From Streptomyces sp. NBC_00536 (GTDB lineage: Bacteria; Actinomycetota; Actinomycetes; Streptomycetales; Streptomycetaceae), in assembly GCF_036346295.1 (NCBI RefSeq), contig NZ_CP107819.1, positions 8,122,001-8,186,000 on the forward strand: a stretch of 64,000 bases of DNA, in the 5' to 3' direction. A program made the translations under genes and the position numbers. Positions within the stretch are counted from its first letter, which is position 1. Each line of letters starts with the position of its first letter. The notes below the pieces were generated by a model. It had not been told where the DNA came from and searched no databases. It worked only from the letters and a program-made list of their open reading frames with translations. Below are positions 17,897-25,828 of this stretch, in pieces.

Positions 17897-18505
17897 TCAG
17901 CCGCGGCTGGACAGAGGAGTGCGCAGTTCCACACGGAGCTGAACGGACGTGAGAATGGGTAGTCCGAACGAGGCGTGACGCAGTTCCGTCGAACGTGCGG
18001 AGATGAGGTCGAGGTCCCGCAGCTGGCGCTTGAGTTCGTCGATCAGCGCCTTGTCGGTGTCGAGCGGGTCACCCTCTTCCAGCTCGGCGCCGGCGAGGTA
18101 CTCGAGGTGCTGATCATCGGTAGCCCGACCACTGGCCCAGACGGCAAAGTCGGTGCATCCGAAGAGGTACGCGTACGCTGCATTGAGGGTCGCGGCTGCG
18201 GCGGGCTCGTGCGCATCGTCGGGGCCCACCAGACGGTCGCTGTTGCAGTAGTCGCTGAGCATGTACTCAGCCAAGCCGCGGTTGACGGCGGTATGGGCCG
18301 CCGGATCGCCGAGGACGCCCTCCCACACCGAGTTCAGGAGCGGTCGCAGACCCAGAGTGAAGGCTGCCTGATCATCCTCGGGCAGGGCCTCGTGCCAGAT
18401 CATCAGGCGCTCAGCAACACCTGCGGCGAAAACACCCCGCTCGCTGGGCGACGCGGCCTCCAGACGCGCTTTCACCAGCGCTATGAGGTCCTGCCATGTG
18501 TCCAT
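17897..18505 (-). CDS. Conserved protein of unknown function, possibly DUF416-like
   Basis: 202 residues, helical and acidic, ATG 18505 (MDTWQDLIALVKARLEAASP). It has a cysteine in MLSDYCNSDRLV and an aromatic/alanine helix TLNAAYAYLFGCTDFAVW. The overall shape, with repeated A-E-R helices, recalls the DUF416/YjaG type, but I am not certain. It converges with the double-MerR gene, 40 bases away. An immunity role would fit the neighbourhood but is unsupported. Confidence 0.6.
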   Translation of the reverse strand: MDTWQDLIALVKARLEAASPSERGVFAAGVAERLMIWHEALPEDDQAAFTLGLRPLLNSVWEGVLGDPAAHTAVNRGLAEYMLSDYCNSDRLVGPDDAHEPAAAATLNAAYAYLFGCTDFAVWASGRATDDQHLEYLAGAELEEGDPLDTDKALIDELKRQLRDLDLISARSTELRHASFGLPILTSVQLRVELRTPLSSRG

Positions 18506-18799
18506 TCGAGCCCCCGAGCCAGATTTCGGCGTGCTCACGCCGCCGCGGGGATCATCCGCAGACGGCACAGACGCGTCGATTGCCGTCGGGAACCGTGTCC
18601 CAGCTCCCGACCTTTCGCCAATGCTGTCGCCCGGCCGGTGCTCTTCAAGTCGTCATGCCGAGCATTCTCGCGCACAAAGATCCGCCCAGCACAGCCTCCG
18701 CTCAAGACTCCGGCCGAACCACAGACCGTAACCGACCCGTGCTCAATTTCACGGAATCCGTGCCTGAACCCGTTCACCCCGCCGAAAACGGACGGGGTC
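18506..18799. other. Intergenic stretch, no gene seen
   Basis: About 290 bases upstream of the minus-strand unknown gene. It should hold that gene's promoter. No coding frame with typical codon use or structured RNA was recognised. Confidence 0.5.
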
Positions 18800-18821
18800 A
18801 GCCGGGCGGGAAAGCCCGGCT
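18800..18821 (-). terminator. Hairpin terminator after the hydrolase gene
   Basis: AGCCGGGC and GCCCGGCT form a perfect 8-bp stem around a six-base loop, 27 bases past the hydrolase stop. On the minus strand a short T-rich run follows some 15 bases on. Confidence 0.65.
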
Positions 18822-18847
18822 GGTCCCTTGTGGCGGACTGTGGAGCG

Positions 18848-19630
18848 TCAGACCGAGAGTTCGTTCGCGGCGTTCTCGATGAGGTTGGCGACCTGGCCCG
18901 GCTGGGAGGCCAGGGAGGCGTGGCCGGCGTCGAGTCCGATGATCGTGCGGGGGTTCATCCGCTGTGCCATGCGGCGCTCGTTGTCCGGGTGGATCATGCG
19001 GTCCTGCGTCGACACCTGGTACCAGGTGGGCTTGGTGCGCCAGGCGGGCGCGGTCACGTTGTCACCGAACGTCGAGTCGAGAGGCGCCTTCTGGGTGACC
19101 GCCATGACCAGGGCCTCGTCCGCGGGCGGGTCCTGGCAGAAGCTCTCGTGGAACTTGTCCGGCTTGACCCACAGGTAGCCATCGGAGTCCGGGGCGATGT
19201 TCTCGAACGCCGCCGGTGGCATCTCCTGGCTGATCTGGCCGGGGCTCTCGCCCGCGTCGGGGGCGAACGCGGCGATGTAGACCAGGCCCACGACGTTGGG
19301 CAGGTCCCCGGCCTCGGTGATGACCGCGCCGCCGTAGGAGTGGCCGACGAGCAGGACGGGGCCGTTGATCTGCTTGACCATCTTGCGGGTGCGCTCGGCG
19401 TCGTCCGCGAGTGAGGTCAGCGGGTTCTCCACCGCGTGCAGATCGGTGAATCCTCGCTTGTTCAGTTCGACGATGACGTTCGCCCAGTAGGCGGCGCCGC
19501 CCCAGAATCCGTGGACCAGAACGATGGAGGCATGGAGCGCGTGGAGGGCTTCGATGCCATGAGTGTGGACCGTCCTTCGCGGGTGTGGTGTGACCGATTC
19601 CCCCCCCGGGTCTCCCCGGATTCTCCCCAC
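18848..19630 (-). CDS. Alpha/beta hydrolase, N-terminus uncertain
   Basis: The core is a clear alpha/beta hydrolase: strand and oxyanion loop SIVLVHGFWGGAAYW, nucleophile elbow VLLVGHSYGG, and a late DAGHASLASQP bearing the catalytic histidine. It may act on a small ester or epoxide; the substrate is unknown. The start is doubtful. The only upstream ATG in this frame (19630) adds about 35 atypical residues across a nine-C run. A better-looking start, MASKPSTRS at 19560, lies in another frame. A one-base slip between about 19525 and 19560 would fuse that start to the core. Confidence 0.75.
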   Translation of the reverse strand: MGRIRGDPGGESVTPHPRRTVHTHGIEALHALHASIVLVHGFWGGAAYWANVIVELNKRGFTDLHAVENPLTSLADDAERTRKMVKQINGPVLLVGHSYGGAVITEAGDLPNVVGLVYIAAFAPDAGESPGQISQEMPPAAFENIAPDSDGYLWVKPDKFHESFCQDPPADEALVMAVTQKAPLDSTFGDNVTAPAWRTKPTWYQVSTQDRMIHPDNERRMAQRMNPRTIIGLDAGHASLASQPGQVANLIENAANELSV

Positions 19631-19745
19631 TTCTCCCCGCGACCACGCTATGCGGGCGGTGACGGGGTGTCACCGCCCGCACGGGTTGTTGCACGGGTTG
19701 TTCGTCGCCATCAGGGAACGAACGCCGAATTAGACGAATTGCCGG

Positions 19746-20222
19746 TCAGCTGCCGCATGCGCACCCGGCGGGGGTGCGGGAGGCGGTGGTGCCGCAGCAC
19801 GTCTGCGGCGCGCTGTCGGCGCTCTTGCCGAGGGTGTCGGCGTCGGCCTTGACGACGTACACCTCCCACGGCTCCTTGCCGGGGCCGGTGACCCACACCT
19901 TGTCCTGGAGGGCGTAGCAGCAGGAGGTGTCGTTCTCCTCGAAGGTGGCCAGTCCGGAATCCTTCAGCCGGGTCGTGGCGGCATGGACGTCTTCGGCGGT
20001 GGCGACTTCGACGCCGAGGTGGTCCAGGCGGGTCTCCTCGTCGGCTTCGCCCCCACTCTCGCCCGCGCCCTCGATGAGAACGAGCTTGAGCGGCGGCTCG
20101 GTGATGGCGAAGTTGGCGTAGCCGGGGCGGCGCTTGGCGGGCTCGGTGTTGAAGAGCTTGGAGTAGAAGGCGATCGAGCCTTCCAGGTCGGCGACGCGCA
20201 GGGCGAGCTGGACACGGGACAT
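19746..20222 (-). CDS. arsI: ArsI/CadI-family VOC metalloenzyme (C-As lyase type)
   Basis: 158 residues of the vicinal oxygen chelate fold. MSRVQLALRVADLEGSIAFY opens it; metal ligands are likely in LDHLGVEV and the late WEVYVVKADA. CC in NDTSCCYALQDKVW is the cysteine pair used by ArsI to bind trivalent organoarsenicals. The C-terminus is cysteine-rich (QTCCGTTASRTPAGCACGS). ArsI cleaves the carbon-arsenic bond of methylarsenite and aromatic arsenicals (family knowledge). It is divergent from ArsR, with shared control expected from the repeats at 20240-20278. Confidence 0.85.
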   Translation of the reverse strand: MSRVQLALRVADLEGSIAFYSKLFNTEPAKRRPGYANFAITEPPLKLVLIEGAGESGGEADEETRLDHLGVEVATAEDVHAATTRLKDSGLATFEENDTSCCYALQDKVWVTGPGKEPWEVYVVKADADTLGKSADSAPQTCCGTTASRTPAGCACGS

Positions 20223-20239
20223 GGCGGTCTCCCATCAGT

Positions 20240-20278
20240 GAGCAGTCTGTTTCGATTCAGCGAGCAGGCTGTTTCGAT
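20240..20278. promoter_or_regulatory. Two 17-bp direct repeats in the ars divergent promoter
   Basis: GAGCAGTCTGTTTCGAT (20240-20256) and GAGCAGGCTGTTTCGAT (20262-20278) differ at one base and are spaced 22 bp start to start, two helical turns. They lie between arsI and arsR and are good candidates for ArsR sites controlling both directions. Confidence 0.55.
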
Positions 20279-20342
20279 GACTGTCGATATAGCCGATACG
20301 GTCGACCTTGCCACCGGATTAGATGGCTGTCAACATAGAGGA

Positions 20343-20756
20343 ATGTCGAAACAAGCTGGTCTACCGGTACTGGTACTCGGACAGGACGAGGCCGTGTGCT
20401 GTGCGCCGATGGTCCGCGAGCCGCTGGGCGAAGAGGCCGCGGCCGAACTGTCGCGGATGTTCAAGGCCCTGTCGGACCCCATCCGGCTGCGGCTGCTGTC
20501 GCTGATCGCCTCGCACGAGGGTGGTGAGGCGTGCGTGTGCGATCTGACCGGCCCGTTCGACGTGTCCCAGCCGACGATCTCCCACCACCTGAAGGTGCTG
20601 CGCGACGCCGGCCTCGTCGACTCCGAGCGGCGCGGGACCTGGGTGTACTACTGGGTGCTGCCGGAGGCCCTGGCCAAGCTGTCCGCTCTGCTTGAGATTC
20701 CGGCCGCGCCGGCCTCGCAGGCTGTGCCCGCCGTGCCCGCGAAGGCCGGACGTTGA
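20343..20756 (+). CDS. arsR: ArsR-family arsenic-responsive repressor
   Basis: 137 residues, one winged helix. CCAP near the N-terminus (EAVCCAPMVREPLG) and ACVCDLTG in the recognition region supply the vicinal cysteines expected for arsenite sensing. The DNA-reading helix is VSQPTISHHLKVLRDAGLV with the wing RRGTWVYYW. Start ATG 20343 is set by family length; an upstream in-frame ATG would add 22 residues. The stop overlaps the channel gene start (TTGA). It should repress both the arsI and the arsR-channel-reductase transcripts until arsenite binds. Confidence 0.9.
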   Translation: MSKQAGLPVLVLGQDEAVCCAPMVREPLGEEAAAELSRMFKALSDPIRLRLLSLIASHEGGEACVCDLTGPFDVSQPTISHHLKVLRDAGLVDSERRGTWVYYWVLPEALAKLSALLEIPAAPASQAVPAVPAKAGR

Positions 20757-21550
20757 GCGCCCAGGCGCCGCTGATGCGGCGCGCCGTCGTCGAGGCGCTG
20801 GGTACGGCGGCACTGGTGGCGGTGGTGGTCGGCTCCGGTATCCAGGCCACCGAACTGACCCGGGACGTCGGCGTGCAGCTGCTGGCCAACTCCCTGGCGA
20901 CCGTCTTCGGCCTGGGTGTGCTGATCGCGTTCCTCGGGCCGGTGTCCGGGGCGCACTTCAACCCCGTCGTCACGCTGGCCGCGTACGTCACCGGCCGCCG
21001 TAGCGGCGACGGCCCCGGCCTGCGCGACGTCGTCGCGTACGTCCCGGCCCAGATCGCCGGGGCCGTCGGCGGCGCGGTGCTGGCGGACGCGATGTTCGCC
21101 AAGCCGGTGGTGGCCCTCTCCACCCACGACCGGTGGGCCGGGCACCTGTGGCTGGGCGAGGTGGTGGCCACTGCCGGGCTGGTCTGGCTCATCTTCGGCC
21201 TGGCCCGCGCCGGCCGCGCGCACCTCGCGCCGGTTCTGGTCGCCTCCTACATCGGAGCGGCGTACTGGTTCACCTCCTCCACCTCCTTCGCCAACCCCGC
21301 GGTCACCATCGGCCGGGCCTTCACCGACACCTTCGCCGGGATCGCGCCCGCCTCCGTCTTGCCGTTCCTCGCCGCGCAGCTTCTCGGTGCCGCCCTCGGC
21401 GTGGCCCTGGTCGCCGTCTGCTTCGGCCGCCCGTCGGCTCCCACGCTCACGGATACGGATACGGATACGGATACGGACACGGACACGGACCAGGCCGTCG
21501 TCCCGCCGCAGCACGCCCGCCCCGCCGAAGAAAGCGCCCTGACCTCATGA
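20753..21550 (+). CDS. Aquaglyceroporin (MIP family), arsenite channel
   Basis: 265 residues with six membrane helices and two half-helices marked by NPV (70-72) and NPA (181-183). TTG start overlapping the arsR stop. In ars operons lacking an efflux pump, such as those with AqpS, a MIP channel lets internally produced arsenite leave by diffusion (family knowledge). No ArsB or Acr3 is present here, which fits that model. The C-terminal tail holds a (TD)n run encoded by a hexanucleotide repeat. Confidence 0.9.
   Translation: MSAQAPLMRRAVVEALGTAALVAVVVGSGIQATELTRDVGVQLLANSLATVFGLGVLIAFLGPVSGAHFNPVVTLAAYVTGRRSGDGPGLRDVVAYVPAQIAGAVGGAVLADAMFAKPVVALSTHDRWAGHLWLGEVVATAGLVWLIFGLARAGRAHLAPVLVASYIGAAYWFTSSTSFANPAVTIGRAFTDTFAGIAPASVLPFLAAQLLGAALGVALVAVCFGRPSAPTLTDTDTDTDTDTDTDQAVVPPQHARPAEESALTS
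21451..21486 (+). repeat. Hexanucleotide microsatellite coding for Thr-Asp repeats
   Basis: Four copies of GGATAC then two of GGACAC, in frame near the 3' end of the channel gene, give an alternating T-D tail in the cytoplasmic C-terminus. Because the unit is six bases, copy changes keep the frame. Confidence 0.9.
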
Positions 21551-21972
21551 GCACAAGCACCTCCGCCACCCCGTCCGTCCTGTTCGTCTGCGTCCACAAC
21601 GCAGGCCGCTCCCAGATGGGCGCCGCCTTCCTCACCCACCTCGGCGGCGACCGCGTCCAGGTCCGATCCGCCGGCTCCGCCCCCGCCGACGCGGTGAACG
21701 CGGCCGTGGTGGAGGCCATGGCCGAGGTCGGCATCGACATCTCCGCGCAGACGCCGAAGATCCTCACCGTCGAGGCGGTGCAGTCCTCGGACGTTGTGAT
21801 CACGATGGGCTGCGGCGACGCCTGCCCGTACTTCCCCGGCAAGCGGTACCTGGACTGGAAGCTGGAGGACCCGGCCGGGCAGGGGGTGAGCGCCGTCCGC
21901 CCGATCCGGGACGAGATCGAACGCCGCATCCGCGGCCTGCTCGCCGAACTCGACATCGAGCCGACGGCATGA
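21547..21972 (+). CDS. arsC: Arsenate reductase, low-molecular-weight phosphatase type
   Basis: 141 residues. The P-loop FVCVHNAGRSQ has nucleophile C15 and R21; further cysteines are C89 and C93 in TMGCGDACPYFPGKRYLDW, giving a three-cysteine relay. It reduces arsenate to arsenite using thioredoxin- or mycothiol-type electrons (family knowledge). The ATG overlaps the channel stop by four bases. Product arsenite would exit through the MIP channel and also inactivate ArsR. Confidence 0.92.
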   Translation: MSTSTSATPSVLFVCVHNAGRSQMGAAFLTHLGGDRVQVRSAGSAPADAVNAAVVEAMAEVGIDISAQTPKILTVEAVQSSDVVITMGCGDACPYFPGKRYLDWKLEDPAGQGVSAVRPIRDEIERRIRGLLAELDIEPTA

Positions 21973-22036
21973 GTACGTCGGTGACGGGCGTGCGCGCGGC
22001 GGTGACGGCCATACGCGTACCCACCGCGGCGACGGC

Positions 22037-22567
22037 ATGAGCACCCCGGCGCCGCGCGTGTCCACCCCGCCCCCGGGCGTACGCACCGCCGCGATGCGGC
22101 CGGAGCACGCCGAGCAGGTCCTGGCGATCTACCGCCTCGGCATCGCCGAGGGCAACGCCACCTTCGAGACCACCGCCCCGGCCTGGGAGGCGTTCGACGC
22201 GGCCAAGCTGCACGAGCACCGCCTGGTCGCCCTCGACGACGCCGGACGCGTGCTGGGGTGGGCCGCCGTGGTCCCCGTCTCCGACCGGTGCGCGTACGCC
22301 GGTGTCGTGGAGCACTCCGTCTACGTCCATCCCGACGCCCGCGGCCGCGGCGTAGGGCTGGCGTTGCTGACCGGCCTGCTCGCTTCCACCGACGCGGCGG
22401 GCATCTGGACGGTGCAGTCCGGCATCTTCCCGGAGAACACCGCCAGCCTCGCCCTGCACCAGCGTGCCGGGTTCCGGATCATCGGCACCCGAGAGCGCAT
22501 CGGCCGCCACCACGGAAGGTGGCGCGACGTCGTACTCGTCGAACGCCGCAGCCCCACCGTGAAGTAG
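22037..22567 (+). CDS. GNAT acetyltransferase, ArsN1/phosphinothricin-acetyltransferase-like
   Basis: 176 residues of the GNAT fold. The acetyl-CoA loop is VHPDARGRGVGLALL; EHSVYVHPD, the FPEN-TASLALHQRAGFR block and GRHHGRWRDVVLVER follow the pattern of phosphinothricin and arsinothricin N-acetyltransferases (PAT, ArsN1). It is 64 bases after arsC and before a terminator, so it is probably the last gene of the ars operon. There it would detoxify an amino-acid arsenical by N-acetylation. The specific substrate is inferred from context and similarity. Confidence 0.82.
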   Translation: MSTPAPRVSTPPPGVRTAAMRPEHAEQVLAIYRLGIAEGNATFETTAPAWEAFDAAKLHEHRLVALDDAGRVLGWAAVVPVSDRCAYAGVVEHSVYVHPDARGRGVGLALLTGLLASTDAAGIWTVQSGIFPENTASLALHQRAGFRIIGTRERIGRHHGRWRDVVLVERRSPTVK

Positions 22568-22592
22568 CGACGGAACCGACGTCCCGCAGCAC

Positions 22593-22618
22593 CCGTCCGC
22601 GCCGGAAGGCGCGGGCGG
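22593..22618 (+). terminator. Terminator of the ars operon
   Basis: CCGTCCGCGCC and GGCGCGGGCGG pair over 11 positions (one G-U) around a GGAA loop, 26 bases past the acetyltransferase stop. No T-run follows, as is common in Streptomyces. Confidence 0.6.
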
Positions 22619-22659
22619 CGCGGGAGGAACCGCACCGCGTTTCACCGACCCCGCATAGG

Positions 22660-22695
22660 GTGAATCCCCCCTGGACTAGGCCAGGGGGGATTCAC
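22660..22695. promoter_or_regulatory. 36-bp perfect inverted repeat before a dehydrogenase gene
   Basis: Two perfect 15-bp arms, GTGAATCCCCCCTGG and CCAGGGGGGATTCAC, flank the six bases ACTAGG. The right arm ends one base before the ribosome site GGGGAGAGG and 15 bases before the start codon at 22711. It could be an operator or an RNA hairpin controlling translation. The position argues against a terminator for the gene upstream. Confidence 0.6.
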
Positions 22696-22710
22696 AGGGG
22701 AGAGGCGATC

Positions 22711-23490
22711 ATGGGGCAACTGGACGGCAAGGCCGCACTGGTGACGGGTGGCTCGCGTGGGATCGGGCGGGCGGTCGCCTTACGACTCGCCGCCGAGGGG
22801 GCGCTGGTCGCGGTCCACTACGGCGGCAACGAAGCCGCCGCCGCGGAGACCGTGGCACGGATCGCCGAGGCCGGCGGCCGGGCGTTCGCGGTACGGGCCC
22901 GGTTCGGCGAAAGCGGCGCGGTGGACCAGCTGTTCAAAGGACTCACCGCCGGGCTGGCGGACCACGGCGTGGACGGCCTGGACATCCTGGTCAACAACGC
23001 GGGCATCCACTCGGCCACCTCGATCGGGCAGCTCACCGAGGAGGAGTTCGAGCGACTGCTCGCGGTCAACGTGAGCACGCCGCTCTTCGTCGTCCAGCGG
23101 GCGCTGCCACTGCTCCGGGACGGTGGACGGATCGTGAACATGGGCTCGGCGGCCACCCGGATCGCGAACCCCCTCCAGATCGGCTACACCGTCACCAAGG
23201 CGGCGCTGGCGGCTCTCAGCCCGTCGCTCGCCAACGAGCTGGGCCGGCGCGGAATCACCGTGAACACGGTCGAACCCGGCGTGGTACTCACCGACATGAT
23301 CGCCGCCTACGCCGCCGTTCCCGAAGCGGTCGCCGGACTCGAATCGATCACCGCGCTCGGACGGATCGGCGAGCCGGAGGACGTCGCGGACGTGGTGGGC
23401 TTCCTGGCAGGCCCGCAGGGCCGCTGGGTGACCGGCCAGACCATCGACGTCTCCGGCGGCACCTACCTGGGACCGATCGCGCCTCGGTGA
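22711..23490 (+). CDS. Short-chain dehydrogenase/reductase
   Basis: 259 residues, classical SDR. The cofactor motif TGGSRGIG is at 12-19, NNAG follows in ILVNNAGIHS, the catalytic Y159-x3-K163 in GYTVTK, and the end DVSGGTYLG is usual. The arginine after GGS and short following strand favour NADP(H). ATG 22711 with ribosome site GGGGAGAGG. The transcription unit seems monocistronic and is directly preceded by the 36-bp inverted repeat. Substrate unknown. Confidence 0.9.
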   Translation: MGQLDGKAALVTGGSRGIGRAVALRLAAEGALVAVHYGGNEAAAAETVARIAEAGGRAFAVRARFGESGAVDQLFKGLTAGLADHGVDGLDILVNNAGIHSATSIGQLTEEEFERLLAVNVSTPLFVVQRALPLLRDGGRIVNMGSAATRIANPLQIGYTVTKAALAALSPSLANELGRRGITVNTVEPGVVLTDMIAAYAAVPEAVAGLESITALGRIGEPEDVADVVGFLAGPQGRWVTGQTIDVSGGTYLGPIAPR

Positions 23491-23619
23491 TCCGTCCGGG
23501 GCGCGTACGGACGTTCCTCAACTGCCGACCGGGCCCTCGTCTCCGGGCCGTGGACACCCCCAGGCCCGTCAACCAGCAGGTTGGAGCCGTCCTTCGGCCG
23601 CAGCGGCGGTCACGGGCAA

Positions 23620-24183
23620 TCAAGGGTGGAGGTACTCCATCACGTACCGGCGAGCGGCCTGTTCGCTGGTGCCGAGCGCCGTCGCCACCACCTCCATCGG
23701 GATCTCACCGACCCGCACCTCACGGGCAGCGCCCTGCCCCACGCCGACGATCAGGTGGCGGAGATCGGCCAAGGCCTTCAGGGCCACCAGCGGGTCCTCC
23801 GCCGCGACCGTGTCCAGCTCTTCCCTCAGTGCGGTCAGGACTACGAGGAGTGGCCGGGGCAGGGGCACCGCCTTGTCCCGCACCACGGTGAGGTGCGCGT
23901 GGTAGTCCCCGATGGGCCCGGACAGGTCGATGTCCGCCTCGTACAGGGGGCGCCGGCCGTCCAGGACCGTCCAGTCGAGCGGATACTCCGCCATCCCGCG
24001 CCAGCCGCACGCGCACACGCCGCGCAGCACCGCCGCCTTCGGGCGCCCGTACCGGCCGTCGTACGCGTGCCAGGCCGTCGAGGACGGTACGTGCCCACCG
24101 CTGCCCACGTCGAAGTACACCGGCCCCGGCTCACTGCCGTCCGCCAGCAGGACCCCCACCGAGCCCTCGTGCGCCGCCCCCAT
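23620..24183 (-). CDS. Conserved actinobacterial protein of unknown function
   Basis: 187 residues from ATG 24183 ([20 protein letters not shown]). It contains [20 protein letters not shown], a CACGWRG pair of cysteines that could bind metal, and a helical C-terminal half ending [14 protein letters not shown]. No signal peptide or membrane span. A longer frame upstream lacks conserved character. Family not recognised. Confidence 0.65.
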   Translation of the reverse strand: MGAAHEGSVGVLLADGSEPGPVYFDVGSGGHVPSSTAWHAYDGRYGRPKAAVLRGVCACGWRGMAEYPLDWTVLDGRRPLYEADIDLSGPIGDYHAHLTVVRDKAVPLPRPLLVVLTALREELDTVAAEDPLVALKALADLRHLIVGVGQGAAREVRVGEIPMEVVATALGTSEQAARRYVMEYLHP

Positions 24184-24417
24184 GTCCCTCAGAGTCCGGT
24201 CCACCACGACCACCCCCTCTCCACACCGTGCCCCGCCATCCGGCACGGTCCGGACGGCCGCCTCCAGCCTGCCGCACCACGTCCAGCTGCGTACCCCCAT
24301 TCCGGGGAAGCGTCACACCCACGAGGGGGCCGGTTCCGACCGCCCCGGTCCCACCGCTCGACGCCTGGCGGGCCCGGGGCGACGATGGGAAGGGGCTCGC
24401 GCGTCGAAGGGATGATC

Positions 24418-24795
24418 ATGTTCGAAGGCAGCGGCAAGCCGTTCAGCGGCTTCTCGGTCGATGACCTGGACAAGGCCAGGGCGTTCTACGGGCAGACGCT
24501 GGGCCTGCGCGTCACCGAGGACGAGGGCATGCTCTTCCTGCACCTCTCCGACGACACCGCGGTACTGGTGTACCCGAAGGACAACCACGAGCCCGCGAGC
24601 TTCACGGTCCTCAACTTCCCGGTGTCCGACGTAGAGCGGGCGGTCGACGAGCTCACGGCGGCCGGGGTCCGCATGGAGCGCTACCCGCAGTTCACGGCGG
24701 ACGAGAAGGGCATCGTGCGCGAGGAGGGCGGCCCACTCGTCGCCTGGTTCAAGGATCCGGCCGGCAACGTCCTCTCGGTGCTCGAACCGATGTAA
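24418..24795 (+). CDS. VOC (glyoxalase-like) family protein
   Basis: 125 residues with two beta-alpha-beta-beta-beta modules. [20 protein letters not shown] opens the first and [13 protein letters not shown] the second; [14 protein letters not shown] is the usual VOC ending. ATG 24418 is preferred over ATG 24412 because GAAGGG sits six bases upstream of it. Probably a small-molecule binding or resistance protein; the substrate cannot be read. Confidence 0.85.
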   Translation: MFEGSGKPFSGFSVDDLDKARAFYGQTLGLRVTEDEGMLFLHLSDDTAVLVYPKDNHEPASFTVLNFPVSDVERAVDELTAAGVRMERYPQFTADEKGIVREEGGPLVAWFKDPAGNVLSVLEPM

Positions 24796-24910
24796 CCGAT
24801 CGCCCTGCCGCCGACCCACCCGCGGCGCCCCCGAATGCGAACACCTGTTCGTTACGCGTAGGAAGCCCGCTTCGGCGGAATATGCACGAAAACCGTCCGT
24901 ACGCAAGCTC

Positions 24911-24950
24911 TCACGGAGTCACGGAGTCACGGAGTCACGGAGTCACGGAG
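24911..24950. repeat. Five tandem copies of an 8-bp unit
   Basis: TCACGGAG is repeated five times without a gap in the intergenic region before the gene at 25060. Two copies of CCCGTAA follow near 24996-25009. No spacer structure, so not a CRISPR. Confidence 0.85.
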
Positions 24951-25059
24951 TCCCGCACCGCGGATGTCCGCACCGAGGCCCGAGCCCGCAGCCCGTAACC
25001 CGTAACCCGTGACGGAAATTCAGATGCTGATCGTACGAGTGGTGTTCTAGGTTGATCAC

Positions 25060-25791
25060 GTGCCGAAGCTGAATCAGATCATCGCAGTCGAAAAGGGCGT
25101 CAAGTCCAAGTCCCTCCAGGAACTCACCCAGGCCCACCATGACGTGCAGAAGCCCGCCTTGTTGGCCGGCATCTCACGGACGTACCAGCCCAAGGACGAA
25201 GAGGGCGAGCAGCTGCCCCCCGAGTCCACCCGGGTCCAGGTCCAGGCGGAGGACGTGCTGCGGTCGACGGCGGCCACCCTCACCCGTCTCTTCGACGTGA
25301 CGGCGACCAAGGACTGGGCCAACCGCAGCGCCGCCGCCGACGTGGTCGTCGACGGGAACGTCCTGCTCGCCCAGGTGCCCGTGCCCTACCTCCTCTTCCT
25401 GGAGAAGCAGCTCACCGACCTGCACACCTTCGTGCGCAAGCTGCCGGTGCTCGACGCTTCGGAGTCCTGGAACCTCGACCCGTCGACGGACGCCTGGAAG
25501 ACCGAGGCCGTGCGCACGATCCGCACCAAGAAGGTGCCGCGCAACCACGTCAAGGCCGAGGCCACCGAGAAGCACCCGGCTCAGGTCGAGGTCTACTACG
25601 AGGACGTCGCCGTCGGGTACTGGACCACGGTCAAGTTCTCCGGCGCACTGCCTGCCCGCCGTGTGAACGAGCTGCTCGACAGGGTGGAGCGGCTCCAGCA
25701 AGCGGTGAAGTTCGCCCGCGAGGAGGCCAACAGCGCCGAGGTCACCGACCAGAGGGTCGGCGACGCGGTGTTCGGCTACCTCTTCAGGTAG
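25060..25791 (+). CDS. Conserved protein of unknown function (DUF7873-like)
   Basis: 243 residues, soluble, starting at GTG 25060 (MPKLNQIIAVEKGVKSKSLQ). Conserved-looking blocks are AGISRTYQPKDEEGEQLPPE, VLLAQVPVPYLLFLEKQL, SWNLDPSTDAWKTEAVRTIR and ADQR-type end VTDQRVGDAVFGYLF. A long helix precedes the C-terminus. It resembles a protein family common in actinobacteria and their mobile DNA, but function is not known to me. The permuted tRNA-like structures begin just downstream. Confidence 0.7.
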   Translation: MPKLNQIIAVEKGVKSKSLQELTQAHHDVQKPALLAGISRTYQPKDEEGEQLPPESTRVQVQAEDVLRSTAATLTRLFDVTATKDWANRSAAADVVVDGNVLLAQVPVPYLLFLEKQLTDLHTFVRKLPVLDASESWNLDPSTDAWKTEAVRTIRTKKVPRNHVKAEATEKHPAQVEVYYEDVAVGYWTTVKFSGALPARRVNELLDRVERLQQAVKFAREEANSAEVTDQRVGDAVFGYLFR

Positions 25792-25800
25792 CCCCGAGAA

Positions 25801-25823
25801 CGCCCCCTGTGTCGCAGGGGGTG
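25801..25823 (+). terminator. Hairpin after the conserved gene
   Basis: CCCCCTG and CAGGGGG pair perfectly around TGTCG, extended by two weaker outer pairs, ten bases past the stop. It separates the gene from the tRNA-like region. Confidence 0.6.
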
Positions 25824-25828
25824 CGCGA

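Noticed and set aside
24911..24950. Tandem 8-bp repeats as a CRISPR array
   Set aside because: Units abut directly without spacers, and no cas genes are present.
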